A model generated the notes under the pieces. That model saw only the letters and a program-made list of their open reading frames with translations, was not told the origin of the DNA and ran no database searches. Shown here one piece after another: positions 61,280 through 64,000 of a stretch of 64,000 nucleotides of DNA (position 1 is its first letter; each line of letters begins with the position of its first letter). The position numbers were made by a program, and so were the translations under genes. Source of the DNA: Microbacterium mangrovi (GTDB taxonomy: Bacteria > Actinomycetota > Actinomycetes > Actinomycetales > Microbacteriaceae); assembly GCF_000802305.1 (NCBI RefSeq), contig NZ_JTDK01000006.1, positions 1,021,662 to 1,085,661 of the forward strand, in the 5' to 3' direction.

Positions 61280-62485
61280 ATGACGACGATCGAACAATCT
61301 TACCGCGGGACTCTGCCGCGTCTGATCGTGCTCGCCGGCGCGCTCTTCCTCGTCGGCACCAACGCCTTCGTGATCGCCGGGCTCCTCCCCCACATCGCCG
61401 CGTCGCTCGGCACCTCGGCCGGCGAGGTGAGCTACACGATCACCGGATACTCACTCGTGGTGGCCGTCGCGGCGCCCCTGCTCGCGATCCTGCTGCCCCG
61501 GGTTCCGCAGCGCGCGCTGATGGCCTGCGGGGCGCTGCTGTTCGCCGTCGGCACGGCGACGACCGCCGCCGGCGGCTCGCTCTCCTGGTTCGCCACGGGC
61601 CGCGTGATCGCCGCGCTCGGCGGGGCCGCCCTCGTCCCGGTCGCCACGGCGGTCGCCGCGCAGCTCGGCCCCGCCGAGCGCCGGGGACGCGCTCTCGCGA
61701 TCGTCGGCGCCGGCTTCACGCTGGCGACCGCGCTCGGCGCTCCGCTCGGCACGGTCCTCGGCACCGGCCTGGGGTGGCGCACGCCGCTGTGGATCCTCGC
61801 CGCCCTCGGCGTGGTCGCGGTGCTTCCGCTGCTGCTGCTGTTCCGCCTACCGCCGCGACCGGCAGCAGCGAGCATCCGGGCCCGGTTCGCCCCGCTCACC
61901 GACGCCCGCATCGCTCTCACCCTCGTCTCGGTCGTGCTCACGGTCGCCGCCTTCAACATCGTGTACATCTTCAGTTCGGTGATCGCCCAGCATGCGACCG
62001 GAGGATCGGGGAGCCTGCTCGCTCTGCTCCTGCTCGTCTACGGCGTCGCGGGCGTCGTCGGGAACGCGGTCGCGGGCGGCCTCACGGACCGCCTCGGCAG
62101 CCGCGCGGCGGCGGTCGGCGCCCTTCTCGTCCAGTTGGTGTGCCTGGCCGTCATCGCACCCCTGGAGGGTTCGTTCTGGGGTCTGGTCGTGGTCTTCGCT
62201 GTGTGGGGCGCAGCCGCGTTCGCCATCACCATCCCGATCCAGCACCGCTTGGTGTCGCTGGCGCCCGATTCGGCCGGCTTCACGCTGTCGTGGTTCTCGA
62301 CGGCCATGTACCTCGGCATCGCGATCGCTCCCCCGCTCGGGAACGCCGCCAACGCCGTCGGCGGCGCCGTGCTCATCCCGATCGCCGGGGCCGTGGCCAC
62401 GGCCGGAGCCGTCATCCTGTTCCTCGCCGGCCATCGGGGCCGGACTGCCCTCGGCGCGGCATCCCGTGCCAGTCTGGAATCATGA
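61280..62485 (+). CDS. MFS transporter, DHA1-type exporter
   Basis: 401 residues with twelve helices. LVGTNAFVIAGLLPHIAASLG (helix 1) and FTLATALGAPLGTVLG (motif C-like) identify an AraJ/chloramphenicol-resistance-like exporter. It is controlled by the ArsR repressor upstream. The stop overlaps the PhzF start by four bases (ATGA), so the two are coupled. Substrate unknown. Confidence 0.88.
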   Translation: MTTIEQSYRGTLPRLIVLAGALFLVGTNAFVIAGLLPHIAASLGTSAGEVSYTITGYSLVVAVAAPLLAILLPRVPQRALMACGALLFAVGTATTAAGGSLSWFATGRVIAALGGAALVPVATAVAAQLGPAERRGRALAIVGAGFTLATALGAPLGTVLGTGLGWRTPLWILAALGVVAVLPLLLLFRLPPRPAAASIRARFAPLTDARIALTLVSVVLTVAAFNIVYIFSSVIAQHATGGSGSLLALLLLVYGVAGVVGNAVAGGLTDRLGSRAAAVGALLVQLVCLAVIAPLEGSFWGLVVVFAVWGAAAFAITIPIQHRLVSLAPDSAGFTLSWFSTAMYLGIAIAPPLGNAANAVGGAVLIPIAGAVATAGAVILFLAGHRGRTALGAASRASLES

Positions 62486-63345
62486 CGAACGACGCGCGCG
62501 TGCTTCACATGACGGCCTTCGCCGCGGAGCCCGGCGGCGGAAACCCCGCCGGGGTCGTCCCGGATGCCTCGACCCTCTCCGAGGATCGGATGCAGCAGAT
62601 CGCCGCCGAACTCGGATACGCGGAGTCGGCGTTCGTGGTCGAACCGGCGATCGGCGACGACCCGCGGCACGTCCGGATGCGCTACTTCTCCCCCGGAGCG
62701 GAGGTCCCGTTCTGCGGGCATGCGACCATCGCGACGGCCGTCCTGCTGGCGGGCGAGCGGGGGGCCGGAGAGTTCCTCTTCGAGACGATGGTGGGGCCGG
62801 TGACCATCTCCACCGAGGAGACGGGCGACACCGTCACGGCATCCTTCACGAGCGTCCGGCCCGACCAGCGTGATCTCGCGGACGACATCCGAGCGACCCT
62901 CCTGGGGCTCCTCGGACTCGATGAGACGGACCTCGATGAGCGTCTGCCGCTGAAGGAGTCGTTCGCCGGCAACTGGCATCCGATCGTCGCCGTGCGCGAC
63001 CAGGCCGTCTTCGACGGGTTCTCCTTCGACCCGACAGCCGTGCGGGAACTCATGGACGCACAGCTGTGGACCGGGGCGGTTCCGATCGTGCACGCGCTCA
63101 CCGACACGTTCGACCAGTTCGAGGCTCGCAGCCTGTTCCCAGTGGGCAGGGTGACCGAAGACCCCGCCACCGGGTCGGCGGCGGCTGCGCTCGGCGCCTA
63201 TCTCCGGGCGATCGGCGCCATCACGCCCCCGGCGCACGTGACGATCCACCAGGGGCGGCACGTCGGCCGGCCGAGCATCCTGCAGGTCGACATCCCCGCG
63301 GAGGGCGGCATCACCGTCACCGGTACCGCCTCGGTTCTCGACTGA
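62482..63345 (+). CDS. PhzF-family isomerase/epimerase-like protein
   Basis: 287 residues. GNPAGVVPDASTLSEDRMQQIA with LGYAESAFVVEP contains the catalytic glutamate region, and PFCGHATIATAV plus TEDPATGSAAAALGAYL are PhzF hallmarks. PhzF isomerises dihydro-hydroxyanthranilate in phenazine synthesis, but most members have unknown substrates and no phenazine genes are present. Coupled to the MFS gene. Confidence 0.9.
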   Translation: MTNDARVLHMTAFAAEPGGGNPAGVVPDASTLSEDRMQQIAAELGYAESAFVVEPAIGDDPRHVRMRYFSPGAEVPFCGHATIATAVLLAGERGAGEFLFETMVGPVTISTEETGDTVTASFTSVRPDQRDLADDIRATLLGLLGLDETDLDERLPLKESFAGNWHPIVAVRDQAVFDGFSFDPTAVRELMDAQLWTGAVPIVHALTDTFDQFEARSLFPVGRVTEDPATGSAAAALGAYLRAIGAITPPAHVTIHQGRHVGRPSILQVDIPAEGGITVTGTASVLD

Positions 63346-63346
63346 T

Positions 63347-63886
63347 ATGGCCGGCCGCGTCGTCGCTGTCCACACGAGTGCAGGACACGAGTTCAGCAAA
63401 TCGGCCCGCGATGCGATCATGCTTCGCGAGGGGCTCGGCGTCGAAGGCGATGCGCATTTCGGTGCGACCGTGCAGCATCGCTCCCGCGTGGCGGTCGACG
63501 CGTCGCAACCGAACCTGCGCCAGGTGCATCTGATCCACGCAGAGCTGTTCGACGCACTGCGCGAGGCGGGTCACGTCGTGGCGCCCGGGGAGCTCGGTGA
63601 GAACATCACGACGCGGGATGTCGACCTCCTGGCGTTGCCCGTCGGCGCGCGACTGCGGTTCGGCGACGCGGTCGTGACGGTGACGGGTCTGCGCAACCCC
63701 TGTCAGCAGATCAACGAGTTTCAGCCGGGTCTGCTGAAGCAGCTCGTCACAACGGACGCCGAAGGCCACGTGATCAGGCTCGCCGGCGTTATGGGCATCG
63801 TGTCGCGCACCGGCGCGGTGGCCCCCGGCGACACCGTCGAGGTCGAGCTGCCCCCACTCCCGCATTTCCCGTTGACGCGCGTCTGA
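63347..63886 (+). CDS. MOSC domain protein
   Basis: 179 residues. LGVEGDAHFG starts the MOSC fold, APGELGENITTRDVDL is conserved, and VTGLRNPCQQI carries the conserved cysteine for sulfur or Mo cofactor handling. MOSC proteins include sulfurases related to the Mo cofactor sulfurase C-terminus. It starts one base after PhzF and completes the MFS-PhzF-MOSC operon. Confidence 0.9.
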   Translation: MAGRVVAVHTSAGHEFSKSARDAIMLREGLGVEGDAHFGATVQHRSRVAVDASQPNLRQVHLIHAELFDALREAGHVVAPGELGENITTRDVDLLALPVGARLRFGDAVVTVTGLRNPCQQINEFQPGLLKQLVTTDAEGHVIRLAGVMGIVSRTGAVAPGDTVEVELPPLPHFPLTRV

Positions 63887-63901
63887 TCACCGCTCGGGGT
63901 T

Positions 63902-63926
63902 GCGCCCTTCGACAGGCTCAGGGCGC
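63902..63926. repeat. CCCTTCGACAGGCTCAGGG hairpin repeat
   Basis: A 7-bp stem GCGCCCT/AGGGCGC (63902-63908 with 63920-63926) and 11-base loop. Shares the CCCTTCG...CTCAGGG frame with the element at 44626-44652. Lies between the MOSC gene and a possible convergent gene; likely an interspersed terminator-like repeat. Confidence 0.7.
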
Positions 63927-63952
63927 TGAACGGGCCGGAGCGGGTCGCGTTC

Positions 63953-64000
63953 TCAGAAGGGTGGTGGGGGGTCGGGTGGGAGGGTGAAGGCGGGGAGGGT
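63953..64000 (-). CDS. Possible C-terminus of a cut-off gene
   Basis: The reverse strand reads TLPAFTLPPDPPPPF and a stop, fifteen residues at the window edge. Proline-rich tails like this end the DUF222/HNH endonuclease proteins that are multicopy in Microbacteriaceae, but the evidence is only this short stretch. Confidence 0.3.
   Translation of the reverse strand, partial: TLPAFTLPPDPPPPF

Overview
The window is high-GC actinobacterial chromosome, most likely from the Microbacteriaceae and probably Microbacterium. Pointers are the very GC-rich third codon positions, a WhiB regulator, actinobacterial marker families (DUF3499, DUF5719, DUF3054, DUF6457), a NusG with a long acidic N-terminus, many apparently leaderless genes, and interspersed CCCTTCG...CTCAGGG hairpin repeats. 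Coding density is high. No stretch without a gene exceeds 300 bases. I see no insertion sequence, CRISPR array, rRNA operon or replication origin. Species assignment is inference.

Layout. 1-6.8 kb: adenosylhomocysteinase (cut by the window edge), DUF3499, a degenerate metallopeptidase-like protein, DUF5719, a membrane glycosyltransferase and WhiB; this resembles the ahcY/whiB2 neighbourhood of other actinobacteria. 7-15.4 kb: O-antigen-ligase-like protein, AlkZ-like winged-helix protein, a flavin oxidoreductase, a TetR regulator with a small membrane partner, an APC permease and a 6-phosphogluconate dehydrogenase. 15.5-21.3 kb: complete cydABDC operon for cytochrome bd oxidase and its assembly exporter. 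21.3-29 kb: a GNAT, a secreted lysozyme/hemagglutinin-like protein with four Ig-like repeats, and a LacI-controlled sugar ABC importer without its own ATPase. 29-30.2 kb: rplJ-rplL with a structured L10 leader. 30.2-35.4 kb: molybdenum enzyme block (fdhD, moeA-mobA-DUF6457, FdhF/YdeP oxidoreductase). 35.5-45.4 kb: msrB-msrA, DUF4192 with a coiled-coil protein, two multidrug MFS pumps (one with MarR), a YqaJ-type nuclease, the LysG-LysE pair, DUF1801 and acylphosphatase. 45.4-48.2 kb: tRNA-Trp-secE-nusG-rplK-rplA. 48.4-51.2 kb: a papain-like protein, an alpha/beta hydrolase, a GT2 enzyme and a gene remnant. 51.2-60.9 kb: putrescine/GABA catabolism (gabT, amine oxidase, universal stress protein, two aldehyde dehydrogenases) divergent from a PucR activator, plus an amine-oxidase-like FAD enzyme. 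60.9-64 kb: ArsR divergent from an MFS-PhzF-MOSC operon, then a repeat and what may be the tail of a further gene.

How the parts work together. The 51-58 kb operon can take putrescine through 4-aminobutanal and GABA to succinate semialdehyde and succinate. The 30-35 kb block inserts Mo cofactor and sulfurates it for a formate-dehydrogenase-like enzyme. cydABDC gives a high-affinity terminal oxidase.

Regulation is unusually legible. Operators next to TetR, LacI, MarR, PucR and ArsR genes can be read directly, two of them lying within promoters with good -35 and -10 hexamers. About ten genes have a TANNNT -10 box 6-9 bases before the start codon, which suggests leaderless transcripts.
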